A stretch of DNA of 64,000 nt from Gnetum montanum (Eukaryota; Streptophyta; Gnetopsida; Gnetales; Gnetaceae). The stretch is taken from NCBI GenBank assembly GCA_015680685.1, contig MNCI01002989.1:1-64000 (forward strand). The letters run 5' to 3'. The position numbers were made by a program, and so were the translations under genes. This document shows positions 22,245 to 35,690 of this stretch, one piece after another. Below the pieces are notes generated by a model that was not told the origin of the DNA, did no database searches, and worked only from the letters and a program-made list of their open reading frames with translations. Position 1 is the stretch's first letter. Every line of letters starts with the position of its first letter.

Positions 22245-24300
22245 TTGTAATCACAATAAGACCATGGATTAGTAATTGTTGTGTAACATGCAGCAATTGA
22301 GATACCTTTATCTCTTTAGGATAGTTACACTTGGATAAGTTGTGATTATGACTAATTTAATTACTCCAAGCATTATTTTATTTATGTGTTATTATTAATA
22401 AATCATCTCGAAGGTTGTTGAAAAGGTTAACTCTTGAAAAAATTAATGTTTGTATATTATTAAGGTTATTAACCCTTTGGGGGAGTTAGAAAAATTTTCA
22501 AAAAATTTCATTGGAAGCCTTAAGATTTTTGGCTTCCATGATAAAGAGCTTACCTCTGGTAGTTGTAGGATCAAAGAACAGAGTGATTTGGAAAAACAGT
22601 TGGAAAGTTAAGGGATTTGGAAGGTTTTGGGCTCTGAAAAATGGCAGAACTCCTTGTGTGTTATGAGCCAAATGAAAAAAATTTCTAAGTGTGCGGTGGT
22701 ATATATAGGATTCTTGCATTGCGTTGACGAGGCCTCATCGATGCAACTGTTAACCACCATAGATGACTGTTGACTTTGATCAAACTTGCAAAATAAGTTT
22801 TTGAATGAAATTAGGGTCAAATGAAAGCTCAAAAGGCTAAGAACAATATGAAAATATGAGAAGAGGGTGTTGGAGCTCATAAATTTGGAAAAATGGAGAA
22901 AAATGATTTAAGGGATGAATGAAATAAAAGGTTAAAGAGCACTGAGTGGAATACCCAATGGAATATGCAAGAGATAAGATTGTAGCAATGTCAAAGGTAA
23001 AGAACCTTAACTAACCAAACCAAGAGCTATGTAAGTGGGTCCTTCCCATAATAGGCTCATGCCCTTGTTGCCCTTGCATAACCTCAACTAAGGAGTATGT
23101 GGGCCCCGTAGTTGATTAATGGTCATGAAAAGTTAAGGACCAACCAAAAAGAATCTACCTAAGAATTCCAACACATTAGACCAAGACATAGAGAATAACA
23201 TAAAACCTGGCAGTGAGGTGAGTTATGGCAGCATGGATAGATGATGGAGAAGGTGGAATGGAATTCCAAATTGAGGTTATAAGAAATTCCTTATGGAATT
23301 TGTGTGTAAAATGACCTGAGAAGATCCATCCTTAGTCTAGACCAAAACCAGCCACTTTCAATGACTTTGCATCACCACTCTAAGGCTGGCCCCCCCCCCC
23401 CCCCCCCTCGGCAACACAAGAAATGAGAGTGCTTCTACAAAAAAACCACCATTCCATAAAGAGAAGAAAATAGAAAAATAGGAAATGAGAGAGGGCCTTA
23501 GTTAGAGGGGATCTTTAGGCATGGGTGCATGTCTTTCTAGTCCCATAACTAGTGCTTATAGCCCATTTATTTATCTAAGGAGTGTGCTTTGAATTTTCAT
23601 CATGTTTTTTTTTAAATTTTTGGATGGAAACCACACCATGCAAAAACTCTATTTGACTTCCTATTAGTAGTTGGAATGGAATGGTAAGAAGTCCATGAAA
23701 AGCACTCAGGCACTCAAGAAAGTAGAAGTGTACAAAGAGCATTGAGTCCCCTTGAAGTCACACCCTTTACAAACCTTTAAATCCTTCCTTATTTTTGGAA
23801 CTTTTGAGGTCACCGATTAATTAAAAGTTTCTTTAAACAAAGGGACCTTAAATTCCCAAAACAAGGAAAGCCATAGAGTTTCTTGGATGGGCAGATGACA
23901 TGGACTCATTGCCTATTCCATATGAAAATAAGCCATGTCATAGTCATCAAACATCAGAATTCAAAAATAGAAATTAGAGATCGACAATCACAACATTAAG
24001 CATAAACCATCATTAGTAAACAACAACAGTGGCATTGTGTCTTATGGCAATAAAGAAATTTTAGTAGTAAACTTGAGGAAATATCACACTTAAAGAAAAT
24101 AAAAAAAAGTAAAATATATAAGAAAATGTAAAATAATCGAGAAAGGCTCAAAGGTATTAATGATGGTGTAAAATTAGAAAAAATTTTAAAAATCAAAAAT
24201 TTGTAAAAATCAAAAACATAAAAAACAAAAAATAGAAAAAATTCAAAAGCTATATGGATTGTTAGCATGGATGACCATCATTCCAATGACTAAGATGGAA
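22245..24300 (-). other. A2 non-coding stretch between integrase and accessory ORF
   Basis: No gene is seen. It includes a run of 18 C (23390-23407) and an A-rich (minus-strand T-rich) tract at about 24040-24250. Counterparts of both halves exist in A3 (37640-39290) and A4 (53050-54040). Confidence 0.6.
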
Positions 24301-24339
24301 GGAGGAGCTTCAAAAAATTGAATGTGGTTGTCCATTCAT

Positions 24340-25385
24340 CAAGGTGGTAGTTACACTAGCTTGTCATGGTTTGAGGAAAGGTCTTACTTATTGGATGTTG
24401 ACCAACTACTTTTTATTTGGGCTTTCAGTTTTGTAGATTAACATGAACCCAGAGGAAAAGGTTTGATCAATTATATAAGATCCCTCCCACAATGTTTAAA
24501 ATTTTACCTTCTAGGGTACATGTGTAGGGTTCCAGTAGAGGACCTTATCTCTTGGTTGAAGTTTTATCATTTGTATTCATAGGTCATGACATTGTTTATT
24601 GAATGCCTTGTGTACCTCATTCAAAGATAGGGCTACTAATTGATTTTCATCTAGCACATTTAGGATGATCAATCTTTCTTTTTGTGCTAGACTTAGTTCA
24701 AGATTTAGGTCACAGACTATTGAGAGTGTACATAGCTTAGACTAGATCGAAAGCGTTGGAGAGTAGCTAATAGGAAGTTTCCATGTTGAATGGTAAGCCT
24801 AGAGGGCATCGTTAAGTTTTGTACTCCAATCTTTCCTATATTTGCTAATGGTCTGTGTTAGTATTTTTGTGATCTCCCGATTGGTTACCTCTTCTTGACC
24901 ATTGGCTTAGGGGTCGTAGGGTGTTGTTAATTTATGTTCAACCTCCAAGCATTGCATTAACTTTCTAAAAGTCATACCTATGAAATGAGTTCCATTATCA
25001 AAAATTAGTGAACGTAGCATCCCAAACCTATTTACAATATTTTGTTGTATAAATCTAACAGTAGTGGATGTACAATCAGTAACAACTACTACTTCTACCC
25101 ATTTTATGCAGTAGTTGACTGCTACGATAATATATGTCTTTCTATTAGACATGGATGTGATGGGACCCATGAAGTTGACACCCCATATGTCAAAAGGTTC
25201 CAATAATTAAATCCATTGTTGAGGACCTTCCATGTGAGCAGTCATCCCCCCATCACGTTGAAAACATTCAAAAGATTTGACAAACTAGTGAGCATCCCTA
25301 AAGAATGTAGGCCAATAGTATCCTACCATCAAGATTTTTATGGCTATGTGTCTCCTTGCAAAGTGGCCTCCACAAGGTTGTTCAT
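24340..25385 (-). pseudogene. A2 integrase, decayed
   Basis: The minus strand shows the His/Cys region (GGHFARRHIAIKIL...YYWPTF...CFQRDG, 25385-25240), then the core WGVNFMGP, NYCIKWVEVV, NRFGMLRSLIFDNGTHF and LTTPYDP (25203-24907). The first catalytic Asp (family DFMGP) reads Asn here; the second (FDNGTHF) is kept. The C-terminal part to about 24340 is broken. It would insert the cDNA into the genome. Confidence 0.85.
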
Positions 25386-25634
25386 TAGCATCCTAGAGAA
25401 CACATAGTTGATCTTCATTAGGGACACACTAATGAATCAGGCCACTGGCACACACCTTGTAAAGGTGTTCGTTGATTTTTATGAAATATTTGGCCCAATG
25501 AGGAAATTGTTGCTTCTTTCTGAAGTTAAAATCTTGTGGCATCTACTGAGTGAGAAGATAAATGAGGATGTCATTGTACCATGTTTTTTTTGTGGGTGTT
25601 TAATCATTTATTACTTCTATAAAGAGGAATTCAT

Positions 25635-25990
25635 CTAGAAACTAATCCAAGAGTGGCCTTCCTTCTCTTTATTATCCCATCTTAAGTAAGAGAGGTGGTT
25701 AGCAATCACATTCTTAGTCCCTTTCTGATCTACCATCATGAGATCGAATTCTTGCAAGATCATGAGTTTTATGAGGAAGCAGATTGCACTATGGTTTGTG
25801 TGCACAAATACTTTGTAGCCAAGCACATAGTACCTGAACTTTTCCAAAGCATACACCATGGCCATTAGTTCTGTTTCCATGGTGATGTAATTTAATTATA
25901 CTCCCACAATGCTTTAGTTTACATAGTGGATGTAGTATGGGCATTTCTTATCATCCATCTACATGAGCATTTTTCATAATGTAGAAGGGT
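25635..25990 (-). pseudogene. A2 RNase H, decayed
   Basis: The sequence METELMAMVYALEKFRYYV...VFVHTNHSAI...LMMVDQKGTKNVIANHLSYL matches gypsy RNase H. The family HTDHSAL appears as HTNHSAI. It follows RT directly, as usual. Confidence 0.85.
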
Positions 25991-26199
25991 TTGGACTAGT
26001 TTGGTGCTCGTAGGATTAGGGTTTCTATGAGTTTTTCCTTTAACTATTGGAATGCATGTTCACATTCCTTGGTCCAAATGAAAGGTGCATCTTTCTTTGT
26101 AAGCTCTACCAATGGTTTTGTGAACTTAGAGAAATTCTCTATGAATCGTTAGTAGTAGCAAATGTGTCCAAGGAATGACTAAACATCTTTAACTATCTC

Positions 26200-27130
26200 T
26201 AGTTGACGTGTTATTCCTTGGATGACCCTTATCTTTTCTGGGTCTACCTCAATCCCTGCTTACGTGATTCTGTGCCCTAGTACAATGCCTTCCTGAACCA
26301 TGAGATGGCTCTATTGCCAATTGAGTTGTAGGTTTGTTTCAACACATTTCTTCAATACTTAAGGTGGTCCAAGGCTTGCTCAAATGTAGCTCCATAGGTG
26401 GAAAAGTCATCCATGAAGATTTCCACACCACTATTGATTTTTTGTTGGAAAATACTAAGGACCAAGCATTGAAATGTTGCAGGGGCATTGCACAAACTAA
26501 ATGGAATCTTACAATATGCAAAAGTCCCATAGGGACTCATGAATGTTGTCTTGCCCTAATCTTTTGGTGCAGTTTGGATTTGGTTATAACCATTATAACC
26601 ATCCAAAAAGCTATAATAGTAATGCTTAGATATGGTGTCCAACACTTGATCCACAAATGGTAATGGAAAATAATCTTTAAATGTTGCCATATTCAATAGC
26701 TTGAAGTCAATGCAAACCCACCACTTTCCACCTTCCTTTCACATAATTACAAGTAGGCTAAACCACTTACTATCTGTCATGGGATAGATGAACTTGGCCT
26801 TGAGGAGTTGTTAAATTTCCTCTTTGATGATTTGCTTCAATTTGGGGTTCAACCACCTCTACAACTACCTTCTAGGCTTCATGGTTGAGTTAGTGTAAAT
26901 GTGATGCTAGCATATCCTTGGATTGATTCCTATTAGCTTTGGATATGACCATGAAAAGATGGTTTGCCATTTGTTAACCACCTTTAATAGCTTTTTTTTT
27001 GTTTAGGAGAAAGTTTGGCATTAATTATGACTAGCTTACCATTATTTAAAAATGCATATTCCATGTCGATCGGTATAGTTTTTAGCTCTATGGGCTCTTG
27101 CTTGAAGTTATCAGGGATTTCCAAATCTTC
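26200..27130 (-). pseudogene. A2 reverse transcriptase, decayed
   Basis: Minus-strand motifs include LDGYNGYNQIQ, SPYGTFAYCKIPFSLCNAPA and VEIFMDDFSTYGATF (about 26420), so the catalytic MDD is still readable. The LCNAPATFQ and FMDDFS wording fits the Athila branch. Several stops and frame changes lie upstream (26600-27100). Confidence 0.88.
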
Positions 27131-27449
27131 CCAACAAGTATCATCATCTTCATCAAAGAGTTGAGGATGAACTTATTCAAATTTTTTCATGCCTTCAACC
27201 TAAGCACATGTTAGGCTCTTAGTTGGTTCCATGCATAATTTGTTGCTATCTGAGTTAGCTATCAGCCACCTGATGCCCTCCTATTTTGTGATTGTTGCGT
27301 ACAGACACCTTTGAATATTGATTTCTTGTGCACACTGATTATATGCTTTAATGTATGTACTTTTGACAGACCAAATCTTGTACACATAATTGCACTCATT
27401 ATTGTTGTACATGATGCATGGAATGTGCTTCTTCTCTATCTTGTCCAAT

Positions 27450-27850
27450 TTTTTTTTTTTTTGGAGATTTCCAGAGAGAGATCCCTTATGCCCATATGTG
27501 CATCAATTGTGCTTAACCAAGCTCTTTCCATAACAATGAAGAAGTCACTTTTGCAGTTTTTAACCTTGATCACTAGAAAATTATCAAGCTAGGAGCACCC
27601 ACAAACTGTGGTTACAATGTCCTCTACTAATTCTAGAGGAACATTAATTAACTAATCTACTAATTCTAGATGAATGTTGTTCTTCTTGAAAGGTGGTAGG
27701 TTCCAAGCCTTGTACAAGTCATGGGAGATTAGATTAACTCTAGAACAAGAGTTAAGAAGAACTTTACATGGCTCATGTCTAGCAATCTATAGGTAAATGA
27801 GTGTACTTTATAGGTTAGATCTTTTCATGGGAAGATTACAAACCTTGATC
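27450..27850 (-). pseudogene. A2 aspartic protease, inactive
   Basis: CKVLLNSCSRVNLIS replaces the LLDSGSRVNLIS seen in relatives, so the catalytic Asp and Gly are lost. Downstream ERAWLSTIDAHMGIRDLSLEI matches A3 (GRAWISTIDACLGICDLSLEI). Confidence 0.8.
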
Positions 27851-27899
27851 CAGTCAAAAATAGCATGAGTTAGCATTATTGTGGAAATTTGAGACAACA

Positions 27900-30346
27900 C
27901 TTGGTTTGAAGGGCACTCAAAGGTATTTGATGCAAAGGATGAGGGTATTGGAGATGCAGGACAATTAGATGCACTACGTTGTGAGGGTTGGAGAGGATTG
28001 CTTAGTCAAAAGAAGGGTCTTTTTCTGGATCAATTATTTAAACCACTTGGCTAGAAAGCCAGTTTTGAATGTACAACCCTTGTGGCATTTTGTTGTTCTA
28101 GCTATGGAGGAATCTCACCTTACATGGATGGAGAAATAGGTAACTAGGTTGAAGGAAAAAGTGTGTGTGCAGATGGATGCGAAGGATGGTATGGATACAA
28201 GTTTTCTCCTTGAGAAAATGCTGAATGTGTTTGGTGGTACTCTGGAGGGTAATAGTGATTCTGAAATGAGGTATGACTTGTAGAACTTCTTGGACAAATG
28301 GGTTGTTGAACATAGTACACATATGGATCTAGTTTTCTATAAGGGTATTGCTGCCTTGGAGGTGGCATCTCCCACAATTTTGGTTGGTACCATTGTTAAT
28401 ATTGTTCATAAGGTTGTGGTGGAGCTCCACTTGGGTAGTAAGCTTATTGTTTCTAGTGGAATTGCCTTGGATTTCCTTAAGGATAAGGTAATCATCTAGG
28501 TGATTTCCTACGTGCTAGTCGAGGATTTAATGCATACACCCTTGAATTTTGTAAGTGTGACACCATAGGGCAACAACCCTTTGGATGTTTATATTAACAA
28601 ATGTCACAATTAGCATCATCCTTAGAGTCTATCTCCACAACTTCCTTTGTGATTGCAACTTTTCCCTTACCTCTTTGATTGGCACGTTTAGCTTCTTTGC
28701 ATCTCTTGTGATTACAATTGTTATTTTTCTCTTTGGATTCTTTAGCAATCTTCATAGTAGTTTGAAAATTTTCATCCAAAAAGTGCCATAATTTATCAAC
28801 CTTTGTTGAAATATCAAAAATATATTTTTGGATGGGCAAGGTTTTCCTGTTCACCACTTCATCATGTGGTGACTCCTCTTTGTTACAAAATTGAACCTCC
28901 CATTTTCTAATGGAAAGATCCCTATTATACTCTTCTACACTTTCTCTCTTTTTTGTAGCTCACCTTATTATTTTGCTACCTACTTAATCAACCTTTGGAT
29001 TAGATGAGCTCTTAGTTTAGATAATCTTCCTTGGGAATACACCCCAATAGTTCTTCTAATTTTTGCTCTAAGCCCATCTATGATGTGGTGAGTTGTTCCC
29101 TCTAAGAATAATCATGACCAAGGCATTTATGTAAGAGTGAATAATATCTACCCATGATAGCATCCAAGGGTTCATGTATTATTTCTAGCCTTTGATTTGC
29201 CTTCTCAGGTTAGACACTCTGGAATATGTTTGGTACTTGCCATTACATAGCTCTAACATGGTACTCCATTAGAGAATGGATTCCAGTTCCAAGGATCGAT
29301 ACCAGCTTTTGACTTCCTTGATGAGTGTCCTAGGGAAGACCTTGAGTTTCTGCCATTTATTTTCTATGTTCTATAAGGCACATGCATCATGGAAAGCTTG
29401 TAGATGTGTCTATGGATCAAAGTTGTATCCCCCCTCAAATCTTGAAATATTATTCATGTCTAAGTGCTTGATCCTACTGTCTTTCGTATGCCTGGTTGGA
29501 ATTCTAACTACCTCTGCAATGTTGAGCATGCTTCGAGTCACTAATAGAGGTTCATCATCATCACTACATCTATGACACTAATAATGGTTTTAACCATCCC
29601 TTCGGTCTTAGTGGCCTTCATGGTCATTGTTTTCTCGTTGATTATCTTCATCATGATTATTTTGATGGAAACTTCTATGAGAACCAGAAGATGAAGGGGA
29701 ATGCATGGAATTGGATGAAGAGGATGGAGAGGAAGGTGGACCACCACCACCACTGTAGTGTCTACCATCACTTTTTCACTCATTACAACCACCATCCTTA
29801 GATCCCTTGCTTTTGTGATGTTTACCAGAGTCCCTAGCTTGACTATCACTCTTTCCTGAACCTAATTTATGAATCATGGATTGTAGGTTCAACGTTGCAC
29901 CCTCGTCACCAATAATAGGGGGTGGAGAATCTTCATGTTGAGAACCTTCAAAGGGAGGATTGGCATTATCATCTTAATCTAGTAGGAATAAGGGATTGGT
30001 GTAATGTTTTCCCTTCATAGCCTCATGGAGCTTATCCTAATGTTGATCTTGCCTATGTTGTGTTTCAATGGGATAGTAATCCCCAAGTGTCATCGCCATT
30101 CACAACATATTCTTCATGAAGATCTCAGGTGCCCAAATTCTTAAGAGTTTGAAGTAGCATCTTACGTACAATTTGATTAGGGGGCAAGACGATGTTGCCC
30201 TCCATATCATGCCATCGTAGTTGTTCATCCTGATATAGGATGAAGGTGAAGTTTGGTACATACTCATCTAGATAAGTATATGCCACTTTGCACTCCTATG
30301 GGGCCAACGATTTGACATCTTCACATCTGTGGGAAGAAGAAGACAT
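27900..30346 (-). pseudogene. A2 gag, decayed
   Basis: Starts at ATG 30346 (MSSSSHRC). The N-terminal block DEYVPNFTFILYQDEQLRW...NIVLPP is shared with A3 and A4. A Ser-rich segment and the gag core follow (ISRFEGGYNFDP, WQKLKVFPRTL and EVKSWYRSLE at 29460-29290). Many stops. Confidence 0.8.
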
Positions 30347-30476
30347 TTTGCAAAACAAATAAAATTCTCAGTGTGCTTAGTAGTTTATACATCATTGTAA
30401 GTGATGTTGACCTTGAGTTCATCCAAGGATATAAATAATATTTACTAATCCTAGATAGCACAGGTTTCAATAAATA

Positions 30477-30498
30477 AAGTCCCCAACAATGATGCTAA
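30477..30498 (-). other. A2 primer binding site (tRNA-Asp type)
   Basis: After LTR end CTCATCA the minus strand reads TTAGCATCATTGTTGGGGAC, a diverged match to the complement of the tRNA-Asp 3' end (TGGCGCCGTTGCCGGGGA). Confidence 0.7.
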
Positions 30499-31464
30499 TG
30501 ATGAGCAATGAGGTACCCCTACATCCAACCATACGAATCACAAGCGTTCATGTGAAATCCGGTCAAATTCTATAGACTTTGTAGTTTCTAGTGTACTCAT
30601 CTTCTAGAAAGTGAATCTTTGCCTTAAGGTCAATTGTTGTCTTCTCAATTACACTTGTAACATACACTAGTATGGTTAAGTGTATTTGAGGCATTTTATT
30701 TTCATCATTTTATATTTTCTGGTTTGGTATTCAAAGGGAGATAAAAGTAATTGGATTAACTAATTTAAATTAACTAATAAAATATTTTCCAACTAGTCCT
30801 AACATAAGCACTCAGTCCCACTTTACGCACATATCCTAAACCCACGTATCCACTGCAGGGTCACCAAGCACTATGCTATTAGACGTACAAGGCAATAACG
30901 TTCTTGGGATTACCAAGCAAATACACGTTATGCTAAAAGTGGTCATACTTATGTGTTTAATCTATCTCACTTATCTTTCTTAATTACTTCATTAGCTTAA
31001 TTACTAGAAATCATTTAATAAATAATTAAGAAAATTTAATAAATCATTAAAAATATTTAATAAATGATTAAAAACATTAAATGCATAAATGAAATATTTA
31101 ATCTATCCAAAGTGCTGCAAGCTTATTAGAAAGCTCATCTTTATTGTTGCACACACTATCATGCTTAGGTACAACAATGCTCAAATAAAGATCTATAAAC
31201 TTAATGACTTCTACTATGGGCACTCAGGGAAAATATTATAACTCTCAAATGAACAAACTACAAGAGCTTCTCTACTACTGAAATATCGATGCCATAAATG
31301 CGGTTGGTAGGCACATAGTTATAGGCAAAAATTAGACACTGTGTTGACAGGGCCTCATTGAAGCATGATATGATGTGTCGATGAGGCCTCATATACAAGG
31401 CCTAGTCAACAAGGTTGCATCAATGAGGCCTCGTTGATGCAATCGACAAAACTATGACTCATCA
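30499..31464 (-). repeat. A2 5' LTR
   Basis: Begins tgatgagcaatgaggtac and ends gactcatca. Homologous to 18225-19139. Confidence 0.9.
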
Positions 31465-31469
31465 CTACC

Positions 31470-32161
31470 TTACACTCAAACACTTGCCTTCTCACTTAAA
31501 CTATGGATTGAAAAATGATGTAATTCTAAGCAATCCATATCTCTTTTTATAGTGTAAGGAAAATTTGAAACTCCCACCAATTTCACTAACCAACTTTGCT
31601 ACTTAGCCAAAATTAATTATCTTCTCATCATTAGATAGTATGCTAATTTGACTTCCACTATTTGGTGGTTGAAATTAATTCATCACTAAGTAGTTATTTA
31701 ACCATCACTCCCACTTACAAGTAATGATTACTTAAAATACTCTAAATCTAATTTTTAAACTAACACTTTGAATTAAATATATTTTAACTAGTAGTTTAAT
31801 GTATACATGTTTTTATAATATTATATAGACTTATCTAACATACGTATAGGACATATATATGCTATAGTTAAATATTATATAAGTTTATACATATACTAGT
31901 AAGCATATTATGTATATAAGTTTAAAAGGTTTACTAATTACTACTATGTATACTAAATATTACTATATTATATACATACATTTATTACCATACGATATAC
32001 ATATATTTATTGGTATATATATAGGTTTACATTGTATGAAATTGTCCAAAATAATGTTTTATATGCAAAAAATTATATGGAAATTGCAACTCCATTTGAT
32101 CTAACATCGATAATTTGTAGGTATCCTTAGATAATTGTTTCTTGATCTGAAATGTAGCAGT
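31470..32161 (-). other. T1 3' untranslated stretch with TA-rich tract
   Basis: No gene is seen. Bases about 31785-32030 are rich in TATATA/ATATAC. It continues at 18219 once A2 is removed. Confidence 0.5.
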
Positions 32162-33297
32162 TCATATTTTCAAAAATTTATTTGGTTTCTTCATATTCCA
32201 TAATAATACAATATCAAAAACTTTAAAAATTCTCTTTAGAGCCCTTCTATTAAACCACCTTTTAACTTGAAAAGTATTCTTTAGTAAATTATCTTCAGCT
32301 CTATCCATTTTGGCTTCTCTCTTGATGAGTAAGGTCATGAAACTTCTATCTTTATCATTTTTCTCACTATAATTTTGCACAAATTATAACATTGAACTTA
32401 TAATCTTATTAATAATTCTTGCAAGAAAATCATAGATCAAGTTATAAGCTAACATTCCAATAACCTTCTTAAATCTAATACGATCAGTTCATAATGCAGA
32501 TTGCAAGTAATCAATCCAATTTCCTTGATTCCCATCCATTGACTTCTTAATATAGGAAATAAAATTTTTATTTGTAGATTTAGCTAAGCCATTTTCTTGA
32601 GGATAATAATTTGAAGAAGAAAATAGCAGCATGAACCTTTCTAACATGTATGTTATAAACTCTTTATATTGAAAAGCTGATCCATTATTGGATACCAACA
32701 CTTATGGTAGACCAAAATGACTTAAAACTTGATCTTCCAAGAACTTAATAATATCTTATGTTGAATTTTTCCTTAGAGCCTTTGCTTTGGACCATTTGGT
32801 AAAGTAATTGGTAGCTGTGAGAATAAACTTATGTCCTGCTCTCAAAGGAGTAATTGTACCAATGATAAGCCCCATTATTGAAATGGTCTATTTGCAATTA
32901 TCAATTTTAAAGGAGCTCTAGACCTTTTGATTTTTGGTTCATGAATTTAGCATTCGTAACATCTTTGTATTTTCAAACTAATGTCTTGATACATACTAGG
33001 CCAATAAAAATCATAACAAAGTATATGTTGCATAGTAGAGTTAGGAGATTCATGGAACAAATTAGAATGATCATGGAATTTTTCTAGGATAGGACTAGTT
33101 TGATCATTGTGAACACATTCCAACAAAACCCCTTTGAAATCATTTTTATATAAAATTTCATTTTTAACCACAAATTTATTTTCCTTTTTGAAGAAAGCTC
33201 TCTTCTGACTTACAATTAAGTTTTTTGAAACCTTTTGTATATCAAGGAATTCTAGAATCTCATCATACCAATTTTCCTCATATTCTTCAACATACAT
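32162..33297 (-). pseudogene. T1 integrase, decayed
   Basis: His/Cys zinc region at 33130-32947 (HDHSNLFHESPN...FYWPSM...CYEC), core with LVSNNGSAFQYKEF and YYPQENGLAKSTNKN (32701-32489), and a C-terminal part KRWFNRRALKRIFKVFDIVLLW (32280-32190), as in Tat integrases. Broken by stops between these pieces. Confidence 0.85.
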
Positions 33298-33359
33298 ACT
33301 TCATCTTCTTTAGCCATTAACTTGGCTAATCCCATTCCTTTAATGGTTTTGCATATTTC

Positions 33360-34612
33360 CAATGAAAATCTATAACCTTAAAGCTTTATGAGCCACTTTC
33401 CTCTTTTTAATCCAATTTCATTTTGGGCTAAGAATTGTTTAACTGTGGGCTCTATTAGCATAATGTTAACTAATAAGCTTTCCAAATAATATTTGAAATG
33501 CTAAACTGCCTTAATAACTACACATGCTTGTTTCTCTAAGTCTAAACCTTTTAATTGATATCCAAAAAATCTAATCAATTCATCTTGACCTTCATCTTTT
33601 TGAGTTTAAAAAATAACAACTGAATCATTTGAAGTGAAAGCATATAATCAAAAGTCTTCTTTCAATTTTGGCTTTACTAAGTAAGAAGCATCTTGAATGA
33701 CTTTCTTAATTTCTAATAAAGATTTCTCTAATTTTAGTGTTTTCTCTACTAGGACATATTTCTTTAACATATGCATCAAAGGTCTAGTAATTTTAGTAAA
33801 TCCAAGGATAAATTTCTTAATGAAATTTATCTTTCCAAAGAAAGATCTAAGAGATTTCTTACTTGTAGGATGCTCAATATTCTGTACTACTTAAACTCAA
33901 GAGTTATCTATAGCAATCCCTTCTTGATAAATTACATGGCCTAGTAAACTTCTAGATTTAATCCCAAAGATACATTTCATAGGATTTAACAAAATATCAT
34001 ACTCATGACATCTATCAAAAACTTGTTGAAGATGACCAATATGATCTTCCTTTCAGTTTGAAAAGATGGTAATATCATACAAATAAACCACAATGAACTC
34101 AACTATTAAACCTTTAAAGGCTAAATCCATGGCTCTTTGAAAAGTAGCTCCAGTAGTTGGTAAGAGAAAGTTCCTCACTTAGTGATAAATGTTGTTTTAT
34201 ATCTATTACTCTTATCTACCATAATTTGATTTTAGCCTAAAAACTCATTTAAGAAAAAATATACCTGATAACTTGGTACTTTAATCAACATCTCATCAAT
34301 TCTAAGAAGTGCATATTTATTTTTCTCTAAAGCTTCATTCAAATTTCTGAAATCCACACAAAGCCTAATATCATCAATCTTCTTTCTTACTAGAATGAGG
34401 TTAGCAAGCCATGTTAAATATCAGACCAAATATATGATTCGGGCTTGCAATAACTTCTTAATCTTAGCTTCCATAGTTGGTTGAAATGAAGGATTAAATT
34501 TCCTTTGGTTTTTCTTAACTATCTTACAATCATTTATCAAAGGAATTTTATGTGTCATCACATCTAGCCTAAAGGTTTTAAGATTATCATAAGACCAAGC
34601 AAAAATTTTCAA
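33360..34612 (-). pseudogene. T1 reverse transcriptase and RNase H, decayed
   Basis: FAWSYDNLKTF starts the RT (34610). It is followed by ICVDFRNLNEAL-like, GATFQRAMDLAFKGL, VVYLYDITIF (about 34090), and the LLGH...SFFGKINFIKKFI block (33930-33820). The catalytic YLDD reads YLYD. RNase H-like YQLKGLDLEKQACVVIKAV follows at about 33570-33500. The GATFQRAM and FAWSY wording fits the Tat branch. Confidence 0.85.
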
Positions 34613-34989
34613 ATTATTTTCAAGATTAAGAACAATTTTTTCTTGAAAATTGAGTTCTTTTCCTTTGTGATATTTAACATCTTTAGTACTTCAGTAGATC
34701 CAAAATTTACTATTTCATAAGATTGATCATCTAGATTCTGTATATCTTTTTTGGTAAGAAAATTTTTACTAAACTCATATTCATAATCAATCACTCTTTT
34801 GGAAATTGAATTTTTCTTAAACCTTAATGCTATTTCCAGTATGATTTGACTTTTAAATTCTTGTTTATTTTTCACAAACCTAAGTACTTTATCATTATCT
34901 TAAAATACTTGTAAATGCTTTATGTTATTTGGTATTGATGGATGATGTTCTTTCTCAATCATTATGCCTTCATAACCTTTTATCTTTTT

Positions 34990-35370
34990 CACATATAATG
35001 TTGAAGCTACATTTGCTAAGGTATCTATCATACAATTATCCTTCCTACCTATATGTTCTATTTTGAAGTGAGAAAGTTAATCCAACATTTTGTAGATAAG
35101 CTATTTATAGGATCGTAAGAATGAAATTTTTACCACAAAATTACCTTTAATCTATTCACAAACTAATCTTGAATCACCTTTTATGATGATTACCTTGATT
35201 CTTTTATTTCAAAACTATCTTAATTCCAATACACAAAGCTTCATATTCAACCTTGTTGTTCATAGAAGGGATTGATAGATGAATTTCCTTAAAATCTTTT
35301 ACTAAAACTATTCAAACTCCTACTCCTTTTAACAAGAACAATAAAAATATAGTTTCCATTTTCTCTGAAC
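34990..35370 (-). pseudogene. T1 additional RNase H domain (aRNH type) located before RT
   Basis: In minus-strand frames: RKWKLYF (family WKLYFDGS, Asp lost), then IVLV...EIHLSIP, NKVEYEALCIGIK (catalytic Glu), then KGDSRLV (catalytic Asp) and HIGRKDNCMIDTLANVAS (last Asp). This is the second, archaeal-type RNase H known from Tat elements. It lies between protease (35930-35691) and RT (34612 down). Frames shift several times, so it is dead. Confidence 0.75.
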
Positions 35371-35690
35371 ATGAGATTTTTCTTTTTCCAACTTATCAAC
35401 TTCTTGAAGTGTGAAGATTTTGGTTTCAAAAGCTCTTGTTTCAACAATTTTGTTTTTTTCATTTGAAGTAATTTTTTTCACTCATCAAGGTTCATTGTAT
35501 ATGTATTTGATTCAACTCTCCTTTTCAAGGTAGCCACATGTGTGAATAATCTATTGATATATAACCTAAGAAATTCTTACTCTAACTTCTACTTAACAAA
35601 AGACTGTGAATTTGGTATGTTTGCCACTTGAATAGTTACTCTACTTTTGATACGAGGTTCAAAAGTGATTTCTAATAAAACATTGGGAAA

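Larger units (their letters stand above)
18225..31464 (-). mobile_element. Athila-like Ty3/gypsy element A2, structurally complete (13.2 kb)
   Basis: LTRs 18225-19139 and 30499-31464 begin TGATGAGC and end GACTCATCA. TSDs are CTACT (18220-18224) and CTACC (31465-31469). A tRNA-Asp-type primer site lies at 30477-30498. Minus-strand gag, protease, RT, RNase H, integrase, a non-coding stretch and an accessory ORF follow in that order. Every domain has stops or lost catalytic residues, so it is complete in layout but dead. It sits in the 3' untranslated part of T1. Confidence 0.9.

Noticed and set aside
23390-23407. Run of 18 C as a special regulatory element
   Set aside because: A homopolymer run in non-coding A2 sequence, absent from A3 and A4. 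Simple slippage or sequencing noise is enough.
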